Source of the DNA: Pseudobdellovibrionaceae bacterium
GTDB taxonomy: Bacteria; Bdellovibrionota; Bdellovibrionia; Bdellovibrionales; JAGQZY01
Direction: 5' to 3'
Assembly: GCA_020635085.1 (NCBI GenBank)
Contig: JACKAL010000008.1
Location: 26,050-90,049, forward strand
Length of the DNA: 64,000 nt
Positions 43,823 to 52,145 of this stretch are shown piece by piece. Under the pieces are notes generated by a model. It saw only the letters and a list, made by a program, of their open reading frames with translations. It made no database searches and was not told the DNA's origin. Position 1 is the first letter of the stretch; every line of letters starts with the position of its first letter. The position numbers and the translations under genes were made by a program.

Positions 43823-44653
43823 CTAAGATACTTTCACGATTGTAGCAGATTCTTCCGCACAAGCTGGTTCGTGGCTCACTAAAGCGCTTAAAGTTTTTTT
43901 GTGCTCTTTCTTTTTTTGTTCGCGTGATTGCATTTTTTTTACCATTTTTTGATCTTCATTAAACTGTGGTGACTCTAAAACTTCGCGCTTTATAATATCA
44001 TGCAAAAGTATAGTCGATATTGCAGAGTCTTCAATTTTCACATCAGTATGGATTTTGCGAATTTCGCGCTTAATCGCACTCAATATTGTATCGCTTAAAA
44101 GTACTGATCCAATTAGATATTTACTGGTTGCTTCGGATTTTCCATAGAAATCCTCTAGAGCAGATTTAGTTAAGCCTTCGCGGGTGAAGATAAATAAACT
44201 TTGCTGTGTTTCTTCAATTTTAGGGCTAAATTCTAGAAGGTTAAATTCAGACACTAGTTTAGCCTCGATCGGCTGTTTAAATTCAATTTTATATAACTTC
44301 CACATAACAGCATTTGTTAAGACAACCCATTCAACACCAGAGTTGCTTGCGTAATCTACAGCTTGCTTGATTTGATTCTCTTTTAAATCTACACCTGGGG
44401 CTTTAATTTCGATAAGGAGCTTTACGCGATTCTCTATCTTCACAGCTAAATCACAAAAAGTTCCTCTAATTGCAAATTCAGAGGTTAACTCACTGTATTT
44501 ATCGTACCCAAAACAATCAGAGAAAAAGTCTTTCACAATTGTTACAGTATCCGTCTCGTTAACGTCTCTAGCTAGAGCTGCTTGAATAATAGGTTGATAT
44601 TTATGCAGACTTGTCACGATTCGTGCGCGAACTTTTTTTGATATGTTAAACAT
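43823..44653 (-). CDS. Stand-alone HsdR N-terminal-type nuclease domain protein
   Basis: About 276 aa from the ATG at 44653 (AGAGGTG four bases before). It matches the type I restriction HsdR N-terminal fold: D68 (FCDLAVKIE) and E82-I-K84 (LLIEIKAPG) form a PD-(D/E)xK site, followed by QAVDYASNSGVEWVVLTNAVMWKLYKI. No motor, specificity or methylase subunits are nearby. The C-terminal half is helical and basic (KKMQSREQKKKEHKK). It may be a small defence nuclease or DNA-sensing protein carried by the satellite. Confidence 0.8.
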   Translation of the reverse strand: MFNISKKVRARIVTSLHKYQPIIQAALARDVNETDTVTIVKDFFSDCFGYDKYSELTSEFAIRGTFCDLAVKIENRVKLLIEIKAPGVDLKENQIKQAVDYASNSGVEWVVLTNAVMWKLYKIEFKQPIEAKLVSEFNLLEFSPKIEETQQSLFIFTREGLTKSALEDFYGKSEATSKYLIGSVLLSDTILSAIKREIRKIHTDVKIEDSAISTILLHDIIKREVLESPQFNEDQKMVKKMQSREQKKKEHKKTLSALVSHEPACAEESATIVKVS

Positions 44654-44832
44654 TTTCACCTCTATAGTGCTCCTATCGGTTCACCACCTCTTCTCTTAAG
44701 GCTAGTTTTGCCTATGAATATGTCGAACGTATCTAATCAAAACAGTTTTTATCAAACGTCCGTTTGAACAGCATTGTTGCAGTTATTTTCTTAATAAATA
44801 TTGGCGTTTATTAAGAATGATATTATTTGATT

Positions 44833-45294
44833 CTAATCGATACACTGTTGAAGAAATTGATTGGTCTCTCTCTTCATTTGGTCGAACTTCTCAGGTATTC
44901 CATTGGGAGAGCTTTTGAGATATTCGCAGGGCTTTTCTTTGTCATACGATGCTACAGCAACACCAGAAATGGCTTTATTTATCGAAGCCTCTACAGCGGG
45001 ATCAATAGCACATGCGTATCTGTTCACGTATTTTACGGTGTTTGGCTCAGAGAATAAAGACAAGCGTTGATAAATAGAATGTCGACCTTCTTTACTAACT
45101 TTCAAATATTGTGTATCTATTAAGCCCTCTGATTGTCTCGCGATAACAAAGCCCTTTTTAATTAAGCATTTCTCTAATTTTTTGATCACGTCACTGGTAC
45201 TTAATCTTTTATTTGGTATTTGTGCTTCCTGATGTGGGATTTGCACCGTGGCACATCCAGTAAGAACAATACATGCTAAAAGCACTCTAATCAT
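44833..45294 (-). CDS. Small lipoprotein of element 2
   Basis: About 153 aa from the ATG at 45294 (AAAGGAG upstream). The signal ends in lipobox VLTGC with Ala after Cys. The mature part (~135 aa) contains three more Cys and many Lys; no family is recognised. It overlaps the XRE gene by eight bases. Lipoproteins on prophages and satellites often block superinfection, but that is only a suggestion here. Confidence 0.72.
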   Translation of the reverse strand: MIRVLLACIVLTGCATVQIPHQEAQIPNKRLSTSDVIKKLEKCLIKKGFVIARQSEGLIDTQYLKVSKEGRHSIYQRLSLFSEPNTVKYVNRYACAIDPAVEASINKAISGVAVASYDKEKPCEYLKSSPNGIPEKFDQMKRETNQFLQQCID

Positions 45295-45583
45295 TTTTTC
45301 TCCTTTCAATTTTATGGAGTGTTACACGTACATCTCCACTAAATATTTCTTTCAGTAACACCTCACCCTGTATTTCATTAGGATCATGAATACCGAAAGC
45401 CAGTTTGTAGAAAGACAATCCTAATGCGTCTGCAACCTTCTTTAGTTGTTTTAAAGATGGCTCACGGCCAGAGGTCCACGCATGTAGGGTGGCCTTAGGA
45501 ACTCCTGCCATTTTAGCTAATTGAGTGAGAGTAATACCTCTCTTTTGACACTCAGCCTTTAGAGTCTTACCTATTGCGTTCAT
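45287..45583 (-). CDS. XRE-family regulator of element 2
   Basis: About 98 aa from the ATG at 45583, which has GGGAG six bases before it; a longer frame exists upstream. The helix-turn-helix is GITLTQLAKMAGVPKATLHAWTSGREPSLKQLKKVADAL. A short C-terminal domain follows. It is probably the element's master repressor, controlling the lipoprotein and perhaps the replication genes. Confidence 0.85.
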   Translation of the reverse strand: MNAIGKTLKAECQKRGITLTQLAKMAGVPKATLHAWTSGREPSLKQLKKVADALGLSFYKLAFGIHDPNEIQGEVLLKEIFSGDVRVTLHKIERRKND

Positions 45584-45802
45584 AGCCATCTCCCTATTAG
45601 GCAATAGCTTGGAAGGGGATAGAAGGCGAATCTCCCATAAGAGACAAATGGTCTCGTAAGAGAGGCTAAAGATAAGCACCCAGATGGCCCTGAGTGCCAA
45701 CGTGGGTGTGGGGTTCTAATGACCCTCTGGTATAAAGGCAGACCTAGACTATATTCTAAAATACGAGACACAAATTACTCCTTTGTTTAGGAGTTCTTTG
45801 AG

Positions 45803-46177
45803 TTATGAATCTTCTATATCTTTCGGGTCATTTACGGCGTAGTTCAACGTGATCACCGTGTGTCCACCATCTTCGCTCTCTTCTTTCCAACCAAAACGAC
45901 ACTTCATATAGAAGCTCCAGAGACTAGTGTTGAGCCGTTTGTCTTTATCGACAAATAGACCCTCTAATGCTTTCTCCTCCCAGAACGCCTCGCATTTAGT
46001 CTTAGCGATCTTCAATGCGTCGGAAAACTGGGGGTATTTCTTTGTCCATTCATAGATAGTGTCTTTACAAACACCGATGCTGGCAGCGAAACCTGTTAGA
46101 GATTTGCCTTCTGACATGAAGCTGATTATTTCATCATTATAACACTGCTTGTACTTGCTAGGACGTCCTTGTTCCAT
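45803..46177 (-). CDS. Terminase small-subunit-like DNA-binding protein
   Basis: A 124-aa protein with a homeodomain-like N-terminus (YNDEIISFMSEGKSLTGFAASIGVCKDTIYEWTKKYPQF, read as two helices and a turn) and a helical C-terminus with FYMKCRFGWKEES, as in small terminase subunits of the gp1 type. No large terminase is present. In phage satellites such a protein redirects helper packaging. It is the outermost gene near att copy 3. Confidence 0.7.
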   Translation of the reverse strand: MEQGRPSKYKQCYNDEIISFMSEGKSLTGFAASIGVCKDTIYEWTKKYPQFSDALKIAKTKCEAFWEEKALEGLFVDKDKRLNTSLWSFYMKCRFGWKEESEDGGHTVITLNYAVNDPKDIEDS

Positions 46178-46608
46178 AGAAATATTGTAGCATATTTCGA
46201 ATGATTTTCATGGCAGGTTTATGGCAGGTTTCAATCACAAAACACCATAAAAACCCAAAAATAACCGCAAAAACTGAGCATGACAGGATCTCTGTTAAAT
46301 AATTGAAAATATTAGATTAATTAAACATTACAGTAACTTAAAAATGCACTGAAAAATACGTTCGACCTAATCTCACTCTCTCCGCCAACTTTGATAGTAG
46401 GCGAACTCTCGCCACCCAAACTCTGATTCCCAAAAATTGAAGGTTCTACTCCATCAGAGGGGGAATTACAGTATTACTAAATTTATATGAGCAAACTAAA
46501 GTAAAAATCAGTTTCTCTTTCCCCAATCTTGAAATAAATCTTAGGCTTGATGTATCCAATTAGTTTGGGTCAGGGAACCCCAATGTAAATCTAATGAGAG
46601 GAGCTTGT
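46178..46608. other. Right end of element 2 and ankyrin gene leader
   Basis: No gene is seen. The stretch holds the right 25-bp terminal repeat (46205-46229), att copy 3 (46369-46387), preceded by ACCT instead of the tRNA sequence, and then the leader of the ankyrin gene with AGGAG at about 46599. Confidence 0.7.
46369..46387 (+). repeat. att copy 3 (right end of element 2)
   Basis: AATCTCACTCTCTCCGCCA, identical to the last 19 bases of the tRNA-Ser gene including CCA. It marks the boundary between element 2 and the accessory chromosomal genes to the right. Confidence 0.9.
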
Positions 46609-48057
46609 ATGATTAGATTTTTTGTGAGAACCATATTTATCTCGGGCGTTGCACTATTTGCGATCGGACTTTCGGCGTCACAGGCATCGGCGCGAACATT
46701 GTGTGAAGCCGTTCAGGACAAAAACCCTTCGTTTTCTGAAATCAAGGGGATTGTCGATGCTGGAGGCGATGTAAACTCGAATTGTGCATATAAATTTCCT
46801 GGATCATTCTCAAAGGGTTTAGACAGATTCAATGGGTCAGCCATCGGCATGCTCTACCTTTTGGTGTCACCCAACCAATTTACAAATTCAAATGATAGGC
46901 AAAACATAGTGAGCTTCCTCATTTTGCGTGGAATTGACCTCTCAGCACTAAATCAGGTAGTAACTCGCCATCATGAGGTTCAGAATTACACAAACCTGTC
47001 CATTCTTGCAGCGAGAGCCAAGCCGGCAGTTTTAAATCAGGCACTAGCGACTCAACCAAATGTTGATACCCTTGTGGATGACGTGGCAGCTATTTTCTAT
47101 TCGCTAAATCCTGAAAGCTTGTATTCTCAATATTGGGATTATTGGCTCCCACTGAATGATTCTGAAAAGTGGCAACGGATCGGCTTACTCCTGGATGCAG
47201 GCGCAAAGCAACTGACCTTTGCAAAAACAAAGAGTACTGTTTTGGGCGCGGCCATAGGCTCCTGTGAAGGAGTTCCTGCTGTTTGTCCTCCAGAGACATT
47301 AGTGCGCGAAATTATCAGTTCCTGGGACTTCAACGCTGATGGTGTTTTCTCTTTGGAAGAGTACATCATGAGGTCCATTAGATACAACAACCTACTTACT
47401 TTGCAGGAGCTTCAAGCACGTGGAGGTGATTTGAGTCACTTGGTAGTTGATGGCAAAGTATTGAACGCGCTCGAGTATCTTGCCGCGACCGGTATTGCTT
47501 CAGATAGTCACAATCTTGCCATGTCCAAGTACCTGCTTTCACAGGGCATGAATGCGAATGATAATTTTGGTTTTGCACTTCAGCACACTTGGAGCAACTG
47601 TGATCGGACGGTAGCTGGGGGATGTGCAGGTTTTGTTCAACTCCTCTTAGATCATGGTGCAAATCCTAATCTCTATGATACCAGTGAGAAAGACTTAAGG
47701 AACGCTGCACTTCCCTGGGCTGCGCAAGCGGGTGATTTGGAATCCGTGCAGATTTTAGTACAAGCTGGGGCCGACATTAATCATGTCAATGCAGTTTATG
47801 ATCCAATCCCGAGTGGCAGTAGATATAAAGATGGCACAGCCATTTACTGGGCTCTTGCAAGAGGTCATGGCGATGTTGTGAAATTTCTTCTCAAATCGGG
47901 CGCAAACCCCAATGTGAAAGGCGTTTATAAAGAGTCTGCAACCCCATATTGTTATGCCAAACTTAATGTGCACAACGAAAGCTTCGGCTTTGGCTACTTT
48001 GCGAACATGGCTGATTTGCTTCGCCAATATGGTGCAACAGCAAATTGCGGACATTGA
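46609..48057 (+). CDS. Secreted ankyrin-repeat protein with an EF-hand
   Basis: About 482 aa from the ATG at 46609 (AGGAG five bases upstream). A signal peptide ends SASQASA. The C-terminal third has ankyrin repeats (LLLDHGANPNLYD; ILVQAGADINHV; FLLKSGANPNVKG), with weaker ones before. One EF-hand-like loop (DFNADGVFSLEE) sits in the middle. Several Cys residues suggest periplasmic or secreted disulphides. It may bind host or prey proteins; its partner is unknown. Confidence 0.8.
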   Translation: MIRFFVRTIFISGVALFAIGLSASQASARTLCEAVQDKNPSFSEIKGIVDAGGDVNSNCAYKFPGSFSKGLDRFNGSAIGMLYLLVSPNQFTNSNDRQNIVSFLILRGIDLSALNQVVTRHHEVQNYTNLSILAARAKPAVLNQALATQPNVDTLVDDVAAIFYSLNPESLYSQYWDYWLPLNDSEKWQRIGLLLDAGAKQLTFAKTKSTVLGAAIGSCEGVPAVCPPETLVREIISSWDFNADGVFSLEEYIMRSIRYNNLLTLQELQARGGDLSHLVVDGKVLNALEYLAATGIASDSHNLAMSKYLLSQGMNANDNFGFALQHTWSNCDRTVAGGCAGFVQLLLDHGANPNLYDTSEKDLRNAALPWAAQAGDLESVQILVQAGADINHVNAVYDPIPSGSRYKDGTAIYWALARGHGDVVKFLLKSGANPNVKGVYKESATPYCYAKLNVHNESFGFGYFANMADLLRQYGATANCGH

Positions 48058-48253
48058 TGGGGCTAAAGAGATGTCCTGACAGTGAATGTGAACGCGGGTG
48101 AACGCGTACGGACTTACTTGTGAGACACATATCTCATATGTAAGTCCGTGCTGTACTAGCTAGTACTACTGGTCAACAGGTTTCGTTATCTTAGTTGTCG
48201 TTAACCAAGTAGAACAAAAGTCCTGACGGCCCTCCTTATTGATGTAGACCCGT

Positions 48254-49522
48254 CTAAGATTTGGCTAAGTGTTTGTCGAGAACCTCTTTTAGAACATGAT
48301 AAACAAATTTTTTGCCAGATTTTTCCTCCTGTAAAAAACCAAGTTCTTGCAGTTGTTTTAGCTCTTGACGAGCAATTTCTCGTGATTTGTTTATTTGCGA
48401 GGCGTACTCTTCAATACTTATCTTTCTGAACTTATTAAGAGCCAATCTTTGTAGGAGCCCGATCTGATTATCGGATATTGGGAGATGATCTTTAATTTGC
48501 GTTAGGCTCATCAAATAGGTTACTTTTCTCTCAACTTCTTGCACCGCCTTGAGAAGGGCATCTAAGTTAAAATCAATGAAATATGTGATGTCTAATTCGT
48601 TGCCCACGACCTTTTCAAAAGATTTTTCGTATTGTTTCCCATGATTTTTCAAATACGCTGAAACGGAGAGCAGCTCTACAAAATGAAGATTATTTCTCAT
48701 TGCTTTGAAGTAAAATAGTGCGCGTGCTGTGCGTCCGTTACCATCAAAGAAAGGATGAATATAAGCTATGAAATAGTGTAGGAGTATTCCTCGTATAACT
48801 GTGGGAAAATATCTTGGATTTTCAGCAGTTAACTGAAACACTTCATTTAATGTATTTTCAATTTGCTTAAAGGGTATGCCTTCGTGTTTTATTTCATTCC
48901 TTGAGGAGCGCACATGCACTGTATCAGTTCTAAATCGACCTGAAAAATTAGCATTATCCCCCTCAAGAGTATTTCTTGTGACTATTTGGTGTATGCTTTC
49001 GATGACTTCTTTGGAAACCGACCTGCTACGGTTCTCCTTTATCCACTTCATTGCTTCATAGTTGTTAATAAGCATCCACTCATTTTTGTTCTTAGGCAAA
49101 TTGCCGGACGCGATTAACTCTTGAGCTTTTGCGCGCGTACTGTTGGCGCCCTCATAAATGGCTGAAGTTATAGCTTCTTCGATCATAGAGTCTAAGAAAA
49201 ACTCTTCCTTGAAGCTCGCATTCTGAACAATTGTTTGATGTAGCTGTACACCTGTTTTTTCAAGGGTGTCCGCTTTTTGAAGGATGCAGTCCGCAGGATA
49301 AAACCAGAAATTCTTTCCTAGCGTTTTTAAGAATAGAGGAACAGCTGTGGTCTTTCTTAAGCTGATTATTTTTTTTTGTGTCTCGCTCCAGTTGGAAACT
49401 GCCGATTTTGGACTCTTATTTTTTAGACGATAATACATTTCATCCGGAGTTTTATATTCTCGATGAGTATAATTTAGCCAGATAGGGGAATTTAAAAATT
49501 CAAAGTTTTCTTTTGCGCTCAT
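48254..49522 (-). CDS. Fic family AMPylase with N-terminal inhibitory helix and C-terminal HTH
   Basis: A 422-aa class II Fic protein. The Fic motif HPFFDGNGRTAR is at 256-267 with catalytic His256. The inhibitory helix motif SAIYEGAN lies at 120-127, where Glu124 blocks ATP binding until relieved. The C-terminal ~80 residues look like a winged helix-turn-helix (ISIEEYASQINKSREIARQEL). It would transfer AMP to a protein hydroxyl. The upstream region is packed with CTACAA sites, one touching the start codon, so autoregulation is likely. Confidence 0.93.
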   Translation of the reverse strand: MSAKENFEFLNSPIWLNYTHREYKTPDEMYYRLKNKSPKSAVSNWSETQKKIISLRKTTAVPLFLKTLGKNFWFYPADCILQKADTLEKTGVQLHQTIVQNASFKEEFFLDSMIEEAITSAIYEGANSTRAKAQELIASGNLPKNKNEWMLINNYEAMKWIKENRSRSVSKEVIESIHQIVTRNTLEGDNANFSGRFRTDTVHVRSSRNEIKHEGIPFKQIENTLNEVFQLTAENPRYFPTVIRGILLHYFIAYIHPFFDGNGRTARALFYFKAMRNNLHFVELLSVSAYLKNHGKQYEKSFEKVVGNELDITYFIDFNLDALLKAVQEVERKVTYLMSLTQIKDHLPISDNQIGLLQRLALNKFRKISIEEYASQINKSREIARQELKQLQELGFLQEEKSGKKFVYHVLKEVLDKHLAKS

Positions 49523-49745
49523 CTACAAGATTTCCTACAATATTTGTTGAATTTATTGTAGATCAATCGGATTTTTCCTACAAGTTTTTAGCTATTTTTT
49601 GTAGAAAAATGAGGCTAGAGTGATTATGACAATGATTTCAGATAGTTGTAGGTACATTAAATTTGCTACAAGAAAATCAGTAAAAGTTGTAGAAAAACCG
49701 AACTTTTCTAGATTTATAAATATATTTAATAGGTTAGAACTACAA
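49523..49745. promoter_or_regulatory. Array of nine CTACAA/TTGTAG sites upstream of fic
   Basis: CTACAA at 49523, 49535, 49578, 49666 and 49740; TTGTAG at 49556, 49599, 49646 and 49687. Spacings are 12, 21, 22, 21, 47, 20, 21 and 53, mostly near whole helical turns. A longer consensus is roughly TTTNCTACAAG. The first copy touches the fic start codon. Nine matches in 223 bases is far above chance for a 6-mer. Confidence 0.8.
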
Positions 49746-49932
49746 GAAAATTGTAATAAATCATGGATCTTGCGAAAAACACCAGCAAGCGTTCAGTGAT
49801 ATTATCAGTGGGAAACATTAGTCTAGATACAGATTGAACTAATTGAATAGATAACACCTTGGGGTGGTCTGCGGATTGCTTTAGGTATTTGGTGATACCT
49901 GTATATTCGACTTAATTAAAGTCGGAGGAATT
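49746..49932. other. Leader of the split secreted protein
   Basis: No gene is seen. Two small hairpins occur just before the next ATG: AGGTAT-TTGGTG-ATACCT (about 49890-49907), and CGACTT/AAGTCG, which ends at the GGAGG ribosome-binding site. They could tune translation. Confidence 0.45.
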
Positions 49933-50485
49933 ATGAACAAAAAATTTAGAAACTCGTTGCCTATTTTTGCTCTACTGACAACTATTTATACATTCACCAG
50001 CCAATCATTTGGTAATCAAAAGTGTGTTGAGATTTTTACCTACTATCACCAGCAGCCAACTACATTAACACGTCTTATTCTTAGGGACTTCTTGAATCGC
50101 AGTCAAAAAAAGGCCCCACTAGAATTATCTGAGGCACAAAAGGCTGATTTTTTTGCATTTAAATTGGCAACCGGGACAGGTTATTATTAAGTTTTGGCGT
50201 AATTTTGTGACGACAACAACTACTACATATTCTACTGTGCTACAGTTTACTATCCCAACTCAACACAAAGACCAGCTTCGATCTCTTGCGCGCGCAGCTA
50301 TGAGCCATTTGCAAAATGAAGGGTATTCTGTTGAAGTGTCAGAAAGCGACAATAAATTAAATTTTGTGATTAATACCGAAGACTATACCGATGCGAATAC
50401 AGGTGTAACCACAAGACACATAATGCCCCAAGAAGATATCGCTATAGTGGAAAACCTTGTTTTACAATCACTTACAATGAAATAA
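49933..50485 (+). pseudogene. Small secreted protein split by a frameshift
   Basis: Frame 1 (49933-50190) has a signal peptide (LPIFALLTTIYTFTSQSFG) and stops after 85 codons. Frame 2 (50153-50485) continues without its own credible start (only TTG) and ends ITDANTGVTT-type polar sequence. Switching frame within the T7 run at 50148-50154, or before the stop at 50188, would give one secreted protein of ~175 aa. It may be a real mutation, a sequencing error or programmed slippage. No family is recognised. Confidence 0.5.
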
Positions 50486-50791
50486 AACTGCGCGGGTGAT
50501 GAACGATACATTACTAAATCTTTAAAGTATTAAGCTGATTGGGGGGGTACGATTATTCGTACACCATCTGTGGTCTGTTTGTCGGTTGCCGATAGGATCT
50601 ATTTTTGAATACCGTTCATTAACCAATCAGGGTTTGTGACGAAGATAAATTGAAAGCCAAATGATATTGAAAACCAAATAGCAAAAAAAGCTGATTTTCT
50701 TGACGTTTTTTATGCTCAAACACTAGTCTTCATTCGAAAGAACCCTTTCTTTTTAGTCCGTATCTGCGGATTTGGGTTATAGGTGAAGTAG
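50486..50791. other. Intergenic region before the di-haem peroxidase gene
   Basis: 306 bases with no gene. It contains ATCTGCGGATTTGGGT (50762-50777), 15 bases before the peroxidase start; an identical copy lies at 59863-59878. The rest shows nothing I recognise. Confidence 0.5.
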
Positions 50792-51988
50792 ATGAGACAA
50801 CTGTTTTTAATTTTAATATTGGGTTTCTATTTTGTTTCATGTTCAAAAAACCGCACACCACTACATAAAACCGAAAATAAAAATGTGATTTCAGATTTTT
50901 CCGAGATGGATCTCGCAACCCTCTCCGAAAAAGAATTACTTGGTTTCAAAATTTTTACCGATACACGACTCTCGTTACCACAAGGCCAATCCTGTGCCAG
51001 CTGCCATAGCCCGAGATCTTCTTTTGCAGATCCCAGTCTTGGATTATTTCCTGTCTCTCAAGGAGCCCTGTCGACTCACTTTGGTAATCGCAATGCGCCC
51101 TCGCCCATGTATGGTCAGTTTATTCCACCACTTCATCAAGAAGTGGATGACCAGGGAAGACTGATTTACGTTGGAGGCCTTTTCTTAGACGGTCGCGCTC
51201 ACTCACTAGAGGATCAAGCGAAAGGTCCTTTGCTTAATCCGATAGAGATGGGTTCGACAAAATTGCATGTGGTAACTCAAGCATGTAGCATAGATGTCTA
51301 TGGCACCTTGTTTCGAAAAGTTTTTGGTCATCGAGCTTGCCCTGATGGCGATCTAACAGAGGCACAAGTGGTAGAAAATTACGATTATATTGCAAACGCG
51401 GTAGCCAGTTTTGAGTCGACGAAACTCTTTTCTCCTTTTTCATCAAAATTTGATCGGGTGATGGCACGACAAGATACTTTTACAGGCTGGGAAGAGGTTG
51501 GTTTTAATGTTTTTAAAGATGAAAAGCGTGGGAACTGCGCGGCTTGCCATAGTCTCGACACAAAAAATAGTGCCAAACAGCCATTGTTTACAGACTTTAC
51601 TTACGATAATTTAGGATTACCCAAAAACCCCGAGGTTACTCAGCTTGGTCATATCGATATTGATATGGGTTTATTTGCCACAACTCATATACCGCAGAAT
51701 CGTGGTTTTTTTCGTGTGCCAACCCTGAGAAATATTGCTCTCACGGCCCCTTACGGCCACAACGGATATTTTAAAACGTTGGAACAGGTGATCGATTTTT
51801 ATAACACGCGCGACACCAAGCCACCGTGTCAGGGCGATCTTCCTGCGAAAGAGGCTGTAGCACAAAATTGCTGGCCACGGGCGGAAGTTTCTGAGACCGT
51901 AAATCACAAAGAGCTCGGCAATCTAAAATTAACTCAACAAGATCAAAAGGCGTTGGTGGAATTCCTAAAAACACTCACGGATGAGTAG
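50792..51988 (+). CDS. Di-haem cytochrome c peroxidase/MauG-like lipoprotein
   Basis: A 398-aa protein with a lipobox (FYFVSC, Cys17). Two haem c motifs are present: CASCH (68-72) in the N-terminal domain and CAACH in the C-terminal domain, with the distal sequences of the CcpA/MauG family (RSSFADPSLG; FFRVPTLRNIALTAPYGHNG). It would reduce peroxide or carry out MauG-type oxidations in the periplasm. It is the first gene of a redox-rich stretch. Confidence 0.93.
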   Translation: MRQLFLILILGFYFVSCSKNRTPLHKTENKNVISDFSEMDLATLSEKELLGFKIFTDTRLSLPQGQSCASCHSPRSSFADPSLGLFPVSQGALSTHFGNRNAPSPMYGQFIPPLHQEVDDQGRLIYVGGLFLDGRAHSLEDQAKGPLLNPIEMGSTKLHVVTQACSIDVYGTLFRKVFGHRACPDGDLTEAQVVENYDYIANAVASFESTKLFSPFSSKFDRVMARQDTFTGWEEVGFNVFKDEKRGNCAACHSLDTKNSAKQPLFTDFTYDNLGLPKNPEVTQLGHIDIDMGLFATTHIPQNRGFFRVPTLRNIALTAPYGHNGYFKTLEQVIDFYNTRDTKPPCQGDLPAKEAVAQNCWPRAEVSETVNHKELGNLKLTQQDQKALVEFLKTLTDE

Positions 51989-52145
51989 AACCCATCTCAT
52001 AAATAGGGCTTAATAATTTCCGCCCATTCTCATTTGATTTTTATGTATCAATCATCTTGATTTCAAAAATGAGTTTTTCTTGATAGGCGTAAGTATTTTT
52101 ATTAACTAGAAGAAATTAAAAGAAAATAAAGATAAGGTGCACAAC

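Larger units (their letters stand above)
39483..46387. mobile_element. Integrative element 2, phage-satellite-like (about 6.9 kb)
   Basis: Bounded by att copies 2 and 3. All genes are on the minus strand: integrase, AlpA-like, helicase, primase, zinc-finger protein, HsdR-N-type nuclease, lipoprotein, XRE regulator and a terminase-small-subunit-like protein. A 25-bp direct repeat with internal duplication (ATGGCAGG twice) lies at 39529-39553 and 46205-46229, probably integrase arm sites. Integrase, AlpA, primase and TerS without capsid genes is the layout of phage-inducible islands. Confidence 0.85.

Noticed and set aside
48254..49522. Fic protein as the toxin of a fic/antitoxin pair
   Set aside because: It carries its own inhibitory helix (class II), and no small antitoxin gene adjoins it.
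49523..49745. CTACAA copies as a CRISPR or transposon end
   Set aside because: The unit is only 6-10 bases, in both orientations, with helical spacing; an operator array fits better.
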